NCBI GenBank assembly: GCA_003024985.2 | Contig: PXIH01S0024967.1 | Source of the DNA: Euperipatoides rowelli | Taxonomy: Eukaryota; Onychophora; Udeonychophora; Euonychophora; Peripatopsidae | Reading direction: 5' to 3' (one strand) | DNA: 11,948 bases | Part shown: positions 1-8,820 of the stretch, piece by piece | How the letters are laid out: each line of letters starts with the position of its first letter | Numbering within the stretch: position 1 is the stretch's first letter | Translations under genes and position numbers: made by a program | Notes under the pieces: generated by a model | What the model was told of the DNA's origin: nothing | The model's database searches: none | Seen by the model: only the letters and a program-made list of their open reading frames with translations

Positions 1-95
1 AATCTTGTAGTTATTGTTCATTCATGAATGATCCCCTTATGCATATACTTTGCAATCTTGTAGTTATTGTTCATTCATGAATGATCCCCTTATGC
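1..95. repeat. 53-bp direct repeat, two copies at the window edge
   Basis: The segment starting at position 1 recurs at position 54. The first 42 bases of the second copy match the first exactly, after which the sequence diverges at about 96. The unit contains ATTCATGAAT, a 10-bp palindrome, and uses the same TGTTCATTCATGAA-type words as the satellite that begins near 330. It may be an outlying, differently amplified part of that satellite. The array may continue to the left of the window. Confidence 0.9.
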
Positions 96-329
96 TGTGA
101 AAAAACCCAATGTGAATCACTTGCTCATCTCTCACAAGATGTGAACAAATCGTTCATACTGTCATTATCAAAATTTATTGTACATAAAGCTAATCTTTAC
201 TGTAAGAGTTTTAAGTTTTAAATAAATATGACTTTAAAATTATAAGTAAAACTATGTCTGGCAATAAAATGGTAAAAACAAAGTAAGCCAATCTCATTGA
301 TTATTCACATGATGCAAAATTGAGAATCT
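96..329. other. AT-rich transition sequence before the satellite
   Basis: No gene or clear repeat unit is visible. Words such as TGTGAACAAATCGTTCAT around 140-160 and TCATTGTGAACTACTGATCATC around 330 resemble the satellite that follows. This may therefore be its most degenerate edge. The middle (170-290) is plain AT-rich sequence. Confidence 0.5.
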
Positions 330-2745
330 TTCATTGTGAACTACTGATCATCAACTTGGTAAGTGAACTTGAGAACTAGTTCCTCCAAAACGAATACCAT
401 TGACATGGTGTGAAACTGTTAATTGTTCAACTCACTTTGGTAAATGGACTTGTAAACTAGTTCATCAAGAACAATACCTCTGACATGCTGTAAAATTGTG
501 AACCATTCATTATGAACCATCATGAACAACTCACTTTAGTGAATGAACTTGTATACTAGTTCATCAAAAATGAATACCTCTGATATGAATTGTGAATCAT
601 TAATTATGAATGAATCATCATGAACAACTAATTCATCAGAGTCAGTTGTTCCTTATGAATCATAATGAACAACTCACTCTGGTGAATGAACTTGTGTACT
701 GATTCAACAAAAAATAATACCGATGACAATGTAAAATTGTGAATCATCCTTTCTGAACAAATCATCATGTTCAACTCACTTTGGTAAGTGAACTTGTAAA
801 CTAGTTCCCAAAAATGAATACCTCTGACATGTGAAATTGTGAAACATTCATTATGAACAATTTGTAATGAACAACTCACTTTTGTGACAGCTTGTAAACT
901 AGTTCACAAAAACGAATACCGCTGACATGATGTGAATTGTGAATCATTCATTATGACTCATCATGAATAACTCACTTTGATAAATAAACTTCTGTACTAG
1001 TTCATCAAAAAAATCAATACATCTGTAATTATATGAAATTGTGAATCATTTATTATGAACAAATAATCACGAGCAACTCACTTTGATGAGTGAGATTGCA
1101 AACAAGTTTACCAAAAATGAATATCTCTAATGTAATGTGAATTTTTGAATTATTCATTATGAATATCATGTACTTGTGAACTAGTTCAACAAAAATTAAT
1201 ACTTTCTGTTATGATGTGAAATTGTGAATTATTCATTTATGAATCATCATGAACAACTCACTTTGGTGAATGATTTTCTGAAATTGTTCACCAAAATTGA
1301 ATACTTTTAATATGATATGAAAGTACAAATCATTCATTATGAACAAATCAACATGAACACTCACTTTGATGCATGTGCTTGTAAACGAGTTCACCAAAAA
1401 TGATTACCTCTGACATGATGTGAAATTTAGAATCATTCAATATGAACAAATTATTATGAATGGCTCACTGTGATGAATGAATTTGTGAACAAGTTTATCA
1501 AAAATGAATAACTCTGACATGAGATGAAATTGGGATTCACTCATTATGAAGAAATCATTGTGGATGAATCACTAAGGTAAATAAACTTGTGAACTAGTTC
1601 AAAAATGAATACCTCTGACATAATGTGAAATTATTAATTGTTCAACTCACTTTGGTGAACTTGTTAATCAAAAATTACCTGACATAATTTGAAATCCTCA
1701 GTCATTCATTATGAACAAATCATCATGAACAACTTACTTTGGTGAATGATCTTGTGTACTTGTTTATCAAAAATGAATACTTCTGACAGGATGTAAAACT
1801 ATTAGGTCTAATTGCTAAACTCAATAAAGTGAATGGCCTTGTAAACTAGTTCATCAAAAATAATACTTCTAACTTGGTGTGAAATATTGTGAACCATTCA
1901 TTATGAATCATCATGAAAACTCACTTTAGTGAATGAACTTGTATACTAGTTCATCAAAAATGGATACCTCTGACAGGATGTGGATTGTGGAATTGTGAAT
2001 CATTCATTATGAACAAATCATCATGAACAACTCACTTTGGTGAGTTCATCAAAAATGAATACCTCTGATATGATGTGAAATTGTGAATTATTCATTATAT
2101 AAAAACCATGAACAACTCCCTTTGGTGAATGAACTTATGTACTCGTTCATCAAAAATGAATACTTCTTACATTATGGGAATTGTGAATTATTTATTATTA
2201 ATGAATCATCATGAACAACTCACTTTAGTAAGTGAGCTTGTAAACTAGTTCACCAATAATGGAGGTATACCTCTAATTTGAAGTGAAATTGTGAATCAAT
2301 CATTATGAACAAACCATAATGAATGACTCAGTTTGGGGAGCAAACATCAAAACTAGTTCACCAAAATTGAATACTTCTGATGTGATATGAAATTCTGAAT
2401 AATTCATTATGATTGAATCATCATGAACAACTCACTTTGTGTGTGTTCTTGTGAACTACTTCACCAAAAATAATACACTTGACAATCTTAAATTGTAATT
2501 CATTATGAATTAATAATCAGGAACTCAATTTTGTGAATGACTTGTGAACTAGTTCATCAAAAATTAACACTGATTTAATTGGAAGTTGTGAATCATTTAT
2601 TATAAATAAATTATCATGTGTGTACTTCTGAGCAAGTTCATCAAAAATGAATACATTTGAAATGATGTTAAATCATGAATCGTTCATTATGAATAAATCA
2701 TCATGAATAACTCACTTTGGTGAGTGAACATGTTCACCAAAAACG
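330..2745. repeat. Degenerate satellite/minisatellite, units of about 104 bp
   Basis: About two dozen head-to-tail units fill this stretch. Marker words recur in a fixed order: AACTCACTTTGGTGAATGAA, then CTTGTAAACTAGTTC, then ATCAAAAATGAATACCTCTG, then ACATGATGTGAAATTGTGAA, then TCATTCATTATGAACAAATC, then ATCATGAAC. Successive AACTCACTTT words near 669, 772, 873, 968 and 1074 are 95-106 bp apart; some units are shortened or carry insertions, for example the 142-bp step from about 527 to 669. The best-preserved part is ACTAGTTC followed by a CAAAAATGAATAC stretch. The last unit (2713-2745) is internally deleted. Units differ from each other by many substitutions and small indels, which suggests an old array no longer being homogenised. 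Any ORFs here are chance readings through the repeat. Confidence 0.92.
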
Positions 2746-3072
2746 AAACCCTTGACCCATCATTACAGTTGAGGCTCCACATAAGAGTACATGATAACTG
2801 CAGAAAATTAATTGGCACTAAAGTAGCGATTTAAATAATATTTTTTTATATAAATAATGGTTAACGTTAAAATATTAGACCAGTTTATTTCATGAATCAA
2901 AAAATAGTATAGGCTGGTACTGCACGGGATGGAACAACTTTGAGCTTTAAGATAATTAAGATAAACAACCTACATTTTGGGATTTTAGATAAGATAAAGC
3001 ATACCTAACTTACATTGCGTCACAATACATTAAGGGCCCCAGCACACATAGCGATGCGATGCAAAGAACGAA
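2746..3072. other. Spacer between the two tandem arrays
   Basis: No gene is visible. Most of it is AT-rich unique sequence. The end is different: from about 3034 a GC-richer stretch begins GGGCCCCAGCACACATAGCG and continues into a repeated GATGC. It resembles the start of a DNA transposon terminal repeat, but no inverted partner was seen elsewhere in the window. Confidence 0.6.
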
Positions 3073-3999
3073 TTTGATCATGATGTCTTTCACGCTGCTC
3101 GGCCATCTTCAGTGAGCCAATGACACCCAAAGATGTTATCGCTCTATTTTCTGTCCATAGATGTTGCTGTGGTCTAGAATACCTATGTAAAAGGTCAAGG
3201 TCCTAGGTGGACACATGGGGTGCTAGGGGTCCCAAAAATAGAAATTTTTTAAATGCTCTGATTAAGTTGAGATTTGAAATTTGTGTTATCCTATAGGTCT
3301 AGAATATGTATATAAAAGGTCAAGGTCCAAGGTGGTCACATAGGGTGCTTGGGGAGACCCCAAAATCAAATTTTTTTAAATACTCCAATTAAGTTGAAAT
3401 TTGAAATTTTTGTTACCGGTACCCTAGAGTTCTAGAATCTAATATAATAAAAGGCAAAAAAGGGCATTTGGTCACTTTGGTCATGATGTCTGTCATGCTG
3501 CTCGGCCTTTTGCTGTGAGCCAATGACACCCAAAGATGTTTTCACTCTGTTTTCTGTCCCTAGATGTCACTATATCAGTCAGGGGTCCAGAAAATTGAAA
3601 TGTTTTAGATGCTCCGATTAAGTTGAGATTTGAGATTTTTGTTACCCTAGAGGTCTAGAATATGTATGAAAAAAATCAAGGTCCTAAGTAGTCACATGGG
3701 GGTGCTAGGGCCCCCAAAATCAATTTTTTTTTCAATGCTCCGATTAATTTGACATTTAAGATTTGTGTTACCCTAGAGGTCTAGAATATGTATGTAAAAG
3801 ATCAAGGTCCTAGATGGTCACATGGGGGTGCTAGGGTGGGGTGGGGCACAAAAATCATTTTTTTTTTAAATTCTCTGATTTAAGTTGAAATTTGGGTTAC
3901 TCTAGAAATCTAGAATCTAATATAATAAAAGGCCAGTTTGATCATGATGCCTGAAGATGTGTTCACTCTATTTTCTGTCTATAGATGTCGCTGTATCCA
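3073..3999. repeat. Tandem array with higher-order A-B-B structure
   Basis: Two modules alternate. Module A, about 100 bp, starts near TTGATCATGATGTCT and includes GAGCCAATGACACCCAAAGA and TTTTCTGTCCATAGATGT; it occurs at about 3073-3170, 3479-3575 and, shortened, 3937-3999. Module B, about 125 bp, starts GGTCTAGAATATGTATGTAA, carries AAGGTCAAGGTCC, GGTCACATGGGGGTGCTAGG and a T-run, and ends TTTGTTACCCTAGA. Full B copies start at 3171, 3296, 3652 and 3778, with a truncated B tail at about 3590-3651. A short linker, TCTAGAATCTAATATAATAA, follows each B pair (about 3430 and 3908). The order is A-B-B-link-A-partial B-B-B-link-A, giving a higher-order period of about 406-460 bp. It shares no unit with the upstream satellite. 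Confidence 0.9.
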
Positions 4000-4697
4000 T
4001 CATTTTTGAAGGGCTTTTAAACTAGCTATAATAATTTAGCTTATCTTATTTATGATTTTTGTCACATTAAATACTATAATAATCGTGTTTCTATGGCATT
4101 GACGGACATGTTCTTTATGCACCTTTATAAAGTCTACAGGAGCTTTAGATTTTTTTAAACCTAACATATCTTAATTTTTGAACTTGGCTGGAACTTAATG
4201 TGGATATTCTGAATTGTGGATATAATCTACTTGTATTTTAACTGATTCCCATATTATACAAGTATTATCAGTAGATACAAGCGTTATGTTTTGGGATCAG
4301 TATGTAAATTGATATTCGCCAAAATATCAGTATGTCATTGGTATCAACAACAATAACAACAGCAGCAAAATAGAAAATGAAAAATTTAATCACTGGATGA
4401 AATACTTTTAGGACCCATTTTAACTTGAATATCTGAGAAGACAGAAATTTTAGAACCTGATTATATAGAGATTTTAATTAAATTTTAGAAAATATTGCGA
4501 TAAATTCGTGTATTAAAAAAAAAAAAAGGTGTCGTACTAAATAATAATAATAGTCTGTAAATCTTAACGACTGTCAGATTTTTATTTTAACTTTTTTTTT
4601 TTAATTAGCCTATACTAAAAAGCAATATTTTTTTTGTAATAATAAAGATTCTAATTTTTATAAATAAAATAAAATTCAAATAACCAAGTTTCCTAAA
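4000..4697. other. AT-rich spacer with simple repeats
   Basis: No gene is supported. It holds an imperfect (CAA/CAG)n tract at 4345-4368, an A12 run near 4515 and T-runs near 4590 and 4630. Stops are dense in all frames. Nothing resembles a transposon end. Confidence 0.6.
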
Positions 4698-5090
4698 TTG
4701 GAATTGAAAGATGTTCATAAGACTTTAGTTTTACTATACTTTTTTGGTGACTGTGGAATCCAGACCAAAACCAAAGGAGGATTTTATTTATTTATTTATT
4801 TATCAGTTTTGCAGGATCTTCACTTAAGTGTGTTGTTCCAGATCCCTTTGGGGGGGGGGGGGGGAGTATTAAAATTCTAAAGTAGATAATAAATAAATCA
4901 ATAAAATTGAACAAAAACAATTTAATAAAAATAATAAAAATAATATTAGTACTAAGAAATAGCAAAATCTAGATGCACAATTCAGTTCCATCACTATGGC
5001 ATTGATTTTTTTAACTAAAGGTGAAAATCTTCTTTAATAATCATTTTTAGACCTACTGTATAAATTTAGTACGAGTTTTTTTACATAAGA
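4698..5090. other. AT-rich spacer with (ATTT)n and a G15 homopolymer
   Basis: An (ATTT)n microsatellite lies at about 4781-4804 and a run of fifteen G at 4850-4864. A 60-codon open frame at 4698-4880 runs straight through both simple repeats, so it is not a credible gene. The remainder to 5090 is AAT-rich with no recognisable element. Confidence 0.6.
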
Positions 5091-5186
5091 ATGTTATTTT
5101 TTTTCCTTATTTGATACAATATTTAAGGATTCCCCCTCCCCCCATTTAAGCTGAAAAAAATAAATAAATTTACGATTATATTGAAC

Positions 5187-5257
5187 GTTGGCTGTGAGTG
5201 ATGAACGTGAACCCTGTATCTGAGGTTTTTCAATTTCATATTTTTCCACTTGGCCTT
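5187..5257 (-). other. Weak candidate internal exon
   Basis: On the minus strand a pyrimidine-rich tract ending TTCTGTATTCATTTTAG (AG at plus 5258-5259) looks like a 3' splice site. It opens onto a stretch less AT-rich than its surroundings that reads in one frame as GQVEKYEIEKPQIQGSRSSL and on to about 5187, where a poor GT donor follows. The amino-acid composition is mixed rather than the Asn/Lys/Ile/Phe bias seen in chance frames nearby. I recognise no family. The open frame continues past the donor to 5094, so a terminal exon is also possible. With one short exon, no partner exon and a weak donor, chance is a real alternative. Confidence 0.15.
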
Positions 5258-5289
5258 CTAAAATGAATACAGAAGAGGTGGACATTTCT

Positions 5290-6097
5290 CAAGGACTACC
5301 ATTTCTGAATTAAATATTAATATAATACTAGGCCTATCCTGCTGAGATGTCAATCAATCAATATGTCTACTATTTATGAAGAGATTGTAATCACGTCAGG
5401 AGGGGGAGTATAAGAATAATGAAGTGTCATTGTTATTTTTCAAGCTAGTAAGAATTAAGTATGCAGCAGCATGTCCATTACCGTTTGACTAACGTCAGAT
5501 TAAAAAAAGAAATAAACAACAAGCCTAATAGTAATATATAATTTTTTTTAAAAAAAATTAAGTTTAAACATGAAAAGTACAATGATTCTAAATTAAAAAT
5601 AATGTCGTCTAACAGAAAGTATAGAAGTAGCCTAAAATACTAGATCCTCATCAAAATTACATTTTCCATACATTAGACCCACAAGATATTAATCATCAAT
5701 AATATCTAAGCTTAAAATGTGTAATAATAATGTTTGTTTAATTTGTAAATTATTATTCCTTTTTCTTTTATGTAATCTATTTTAAAGTGTAAAAAGGTTC
5801 ACATCCTTTTAGGACTAAAACTTTTATCCCCCTAATAAATAAACTGTTTTAATGTTTGACATGTTTTGTATAACATATAGTAAACTTCCTTAATAATAAT
5901 AAAAATAATAATGAAACTTCATCAATCTTATTAATAAATAATTTGTAATTTAATCATGATAATTTATTATTTAAATCTTCATTGATTCGAATAATATTAA
6001 TGAATAATATTTTTAAAGCCAATTTTATTCATATTGTATACTGTAAATAGTGAAGAAGACTTTAGTCTTATCACTTATAACTAAAAATAATATTAAT
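5290..6097. other. AT-rich spacer, no gene seen
   Basis: Unique AT-rich sequence with AATAAT-type microsatellite patches (about 5885-5915 and 5985-6015) and a T8/A8 block near 5540. Stop codons are frequent in all frames, and no transposon ends or RNA genes are recognisable. Confidence 0.6.
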
Positions 6098-6271
6098 CAG
6101 GGCTGTAGCCAGGGGGGGGGGATGTGGGAGTTGAAACCCCCCCAAAAATATTTTTTATTTGTATTATTTTTATTATATATACAATATATACCGTGTATAT
6201 CTATATACATATATACTGTATATATCAATATCCCCCCCCCCCCCCGAAAAAAAATTCTGGCTACGGCACTG
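6098..6271. mobile_element. hAT-like MITE, about 174 bp
   Basis: The left end reads CAGGGCTGTAGCCAG followed by ten G. The right end, reverse-complemented, reads CAGTGCCGTAGCCAG followed by AATTTTTTTTC and fourteen G. The outer 15 bases match at 13 positions. Flanks are ATATTAAT (6090-6097) and ATAATAAT (6272-6279), 7 of 8 identical, which fits the 8-bp target duplication of hAT elements, though the AT-rich setting weakens this. CAG...CTG ends are typical of hAT. The interior is only about 100 bp of TA-rich sequence, with no transposase, so any mobility would have been non-autonomous. Short ORFs on both strands here are frames through the element. Confidence 0.7.
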
Positions 6272-6325
6272 ATAATAATAATATATTTATAACAAATTTC
6301 CTTTAGGTACATACGTGAAAGAATC

Positions 6326-6824
6326 TACTTTTTAGTTGGCAAGATTAAATATTTATTTGAAGTTGTATAAATACACAATGTATTGGTGGGACACTATATT
6401 AATCATTGAGGTATTAGTATATACTGTATCTCCATGATATGAATACATTCAAATGCATAGTATAGTCTAATTAACACCAGGGGGACCACACAACACATTA
6501 GTTTAATATTTTCACCTTAATTAAAGTGCTAGAACATGGTTTCTGCCTTAAGGCTTCTTTAGTAGTACTTACTAAGTATTTCTATGTAATCACAATCAAA
6601 TTGTTGATCAACAATATTTACTACTTTTAAATAATATAGGCCATAATAATTTAATAAATAATTGATATGATTTTATTTGTGAGCATGTGTGTAGGAGGTG
6701 TCTGAGTTACAGTAATTATTTTATCTCTGTAATGTAAATTTTTTATGCTGTACAGTATTGTAAATGAATTATAATTTATTTTCTTAATCAATCTATTTAA
6801 AATGATCTTGCCAACTAAAAAGTA
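6326..6824. mobile_element. Candidate non-autonomous DNA element bounded by 20-bp inverted repeats
   Basis: TACTTTTTAGTTGGCAAGAT at 6326-6345 recurs as an exact reverse complement at 6805-6824, with 459 bp between. If the outer TA is read as a duplicated TA target, the terminal repeats would be the inner 18 bp, as in Tc1/mariner-type elements. The interior is AT-rich with no coding potential. A partial second copy of the right-hand word, CTTGCCAACTAG, lies just outside at 6829-6840. The inverted repeat is seen directly; the transposon reading is inference, since the ends match no superfamily signature I can name. Confidence 0.45.
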
Positions 6825-6923
6825 TAACCTTGCCAACTAGTAAATTAAATTATTTAAATCATTTAAATTATTACAACTGTACCTGGACTTTATTTTAAAT
6901 CAATAAGACAAAAAAGTTTTTAA

Positions 6924-8215
6924 ACAGAAAATTCTGGAGAATTTCTGAAGAAGATGGATGACGATATGCTAGAAATTATCACAGACATAGTGAATTATAT
7001 ATTATATGTGACAGGTGAAATTTCAGATAATTTTAAGAGATCAACAATGATCCCATATATAAGCCAAGTAATAGTCTAAATTGTACCAATTTTGGAACAA
7101 TTTATTAGTATCATAACACATGAAACTAATATATTATTAGGAGTTGTTTTAAGAAGAATAAGTAAAATCAACGAAATCTGTCAGATGACCAATATGGGTT
7201 CATAGACAACAAAGGAACTAGAGATGGAATCATGGAATTGAATACAATAGCAAAAAATAATTTAAAGGACCATCAAACACTGTATATAAGATTTGTGGAT
7301 TTTGAGAAAGCTTTTGACAGGGTTGATCATAAGAAACTGCTAAGTATATTGAAGAAGATATGAATGAATGGAAAGGACCTAAAACTTATAAGCAATTAGT
7401 ACAAACAACAAACAAGGATGCTGCTGTCTGCCTCTATTTTTAACATATATAATGAAGAAATCATTCATAAAGCACTACATGACATTGGTGGGATAAAAAC
7501 AGAAGGAAATAACGTCAATAGAATAAGGTATGCTGATGACATTTCTATTCTCATGGCAAGTAAGGCCAAAGTAGAAAGAGCCTTTCTAAAAAAATAATAT
7601 AATTGGAACACAATATGGATGAAAATCAATATAGGAAAGAAAAAAAACCTCACTGGTGACTCATAACAAAGGAACCATTAAAATCCATGTTCGAAATGGA
7701 AGGAAAAATAGTAGAACAGTGAAGGTATTTAGATATTTGGGCAGCTTGATAATAGAAGATGAAAGAACCAAAAAAAGAAATCCGAACAAGGGTAGGAATG
7801 TCAAAATATGACTTTTGGAAACAAAAAGAACTTCCTAGAAGTGATGTTAACAACATTTAAAATTTAAAATGTTAAAAGAAGATCAATGCTTTTGTTATCA
7901 GGTGTGCAAGAAGAATGTTTAAAATAAAATGGAAAGATTAAATCAGAAATCATTAAGTGAGGAAAAATGTGGAGTTGGTCTTTTGGATGAAGTAGGGAAA
8001 TGGAAATATGCTGGGCATGTCTTGAGAGGATCTGCAGGAAATAGACTAGTAAGTGCACTTGAGGGATGAACAAAAGAAAGAAAATAAAGAAAAGTATGCC
8101 CAAGAAGAGAATGGTTGGATGCGTTAGAGACTGGGCTAATATCAGGCAATGCACTGTGTTAAAAGAAGAGCTCAAGGAAGCTCAACAATTTTGTTCGACA
8201 CCATACAATTAAAAG
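6924..8215 (+). pseudogene. Broken non-LTR retrotransposon (LINE) reverse transcriptase
   Basis: This is the remnant of a LINE ORF2 protein, which would have reverse-transcribed its own RNA at a nicked target. Blocks in order: 6924-7079 reads MDDDMLEIITDIVNYI then TGEISDNFKRSTMIP, the pre-RT and fingers region. 7166-7663 stays in one frame with in-frame stops at 7361, 7397 and 7595. It holds DDQYGFIDNKGTRDGI, the catalytic FVDFEKAFDRVDH (from 7292), SIFNIYNEEI and the YADD box (7529-7540). A frameshift then leads to KVFRYLGSLI near 7720, and another to KEIRTRVGMSKYDFWKQKEL near 7774-7835. Further shifts lead to CARRMFKIKWKD near 7905 and WKYAGHVLRGSAGNRL near 8001. The 'QGC' stretch normally before LS.xLFN is damaged, apparently by a small deletion near 7415. 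No endonuclease domain is visible upstream, so the copy is 5'-truncated. The clade is not assigned. It cannot make a functional protein. Confidence 0.88.
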
Positions 8216-8310
8216 AAGGAAATGAAACATATGTATACAAAACCACTATGGACAAATTAATTAATCTTCACAATGATAAATCTTCAATGAAATAATATTC
8301 TACAACAATA
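8216..8310. other. Possible LINE 3' UTR remnant
   Basis: Short AT-rich sequence between the last readable LINE codons and the palindrome. No poly(A) or simple-repeat tail is obvious, so the exact 3' end of the LINE cannot be placed. Confidence 0.35.
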
Positions 8311-8781
8311 TTAATATAAGAATAAACAAACAATGATCAGCAGCTCTTTGTTTAAACAGATTTTTATTATAAAGCAGCATAAAACCAATTTTAAAAGTCC
8401 AGACAGCATGAAGTCTTTCATAACATAGCATAAGTTGCTCATCGGGACAGAAGCTTCCAAAACACAAATCTTTGGGTTAACACTCATATATTTAGAAACA
8501 ATAGTTGGATTCCCGATCATTTTTATTTAAAGGTGGTTTATGTTGCTGGATTCAAGCAACATAATCCACCTTATCTGAGAATCTAACTATTGTCTCTAAA
8601 TATATGAGTGTTAACCCAAAGATTTGTGTTTGGGAAGCTTCTGTCCTGATGAGCAACTTATGCTATGTTATGAAAGACTTCATGTTGTCTCGACTTTTAA
8701 AATTGGTTTTATGCTGCTTTATAATAAAAATCTTTTTAAACAAAGAGCGTGCTGATCATATTTTGTTTATACTTATATCAA
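8311..8781. repeat. Near-perfect palindrome of about 470 bp (long hairpin)
   Basis: The left arm, 8311-8547, is the reverse complement of 8555-8781, with a 7-nt loop (8548-8554). Aligned by eye, the main 185-bp part of the arms differs at about eight positions (about 96% identity). The left arm also has an extra block of about 11 bp near 8515-8530. The outer 20 bp of each arm are less well matched. An RNA from either strand would fold into a stem of more than 200 bp. Each arm encodes the same short peptide beginning MSVNPKIC on opposite strands, but that simply follows from the symmetry. Possible identities are a fold-back element, two head-to-head copies of one repeat, or a recent inverted duplication. 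No target duplication was found at the outer ends. Confidence 0.92.
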
Positions 8782-8820
8782 ATCTACTGACTTATAGCAC
8801 ATGTTTGCGAGTCTGCTTAA

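Noticed and set aside
628-879. 83-codon minus-strand open frame
   Set aside because: It spans more than two satellite units and the peptide repeats with the DNA unit; it is a chance reading of the tandem repeat.
330-2745. CRISPR-like repeat array
   Set aside because: Units are contiguous and degenerate over their whole length, with no constant short repeat separated by unique spacers, and the DNA looks metazoan.
4698-4880. 60-codon plus-strand open frame
   Set aside because: It runs through an (ATTT)n microsatellite and the G15 run, which explain its tail of Phe/Leu/Tyr and Gly residues.
4850-5145. G15 run paired with the C-rich stretch near 5130 as ends of a MITE
   Set aside because: Only the homopolymers pair; there are no matching terminal bases such as CAG...CTG and no target duplication.
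6050-6312. Three overlapping open frames on both strands
   Set aside because: They are readings through the MITE at 6098-6271; proline and glycine runs come from its C and G runs.
6651-6836. 61-codon minus-strand open frame
   Set aside because: It is AT-rich, biased to Ile/Asn/Lys and overlaps the inverted-repeat end at 6805-6824; no coding evidence.
7465-8175. Series of minus-strand open frames, up to 103 codons
   Set aside because: They lie antisense to the LINE remnant, whose plus-strand RT motifs are clear; A-rich LINE sense sequence gives Phe/Leu/Ser-rich antisense frames.
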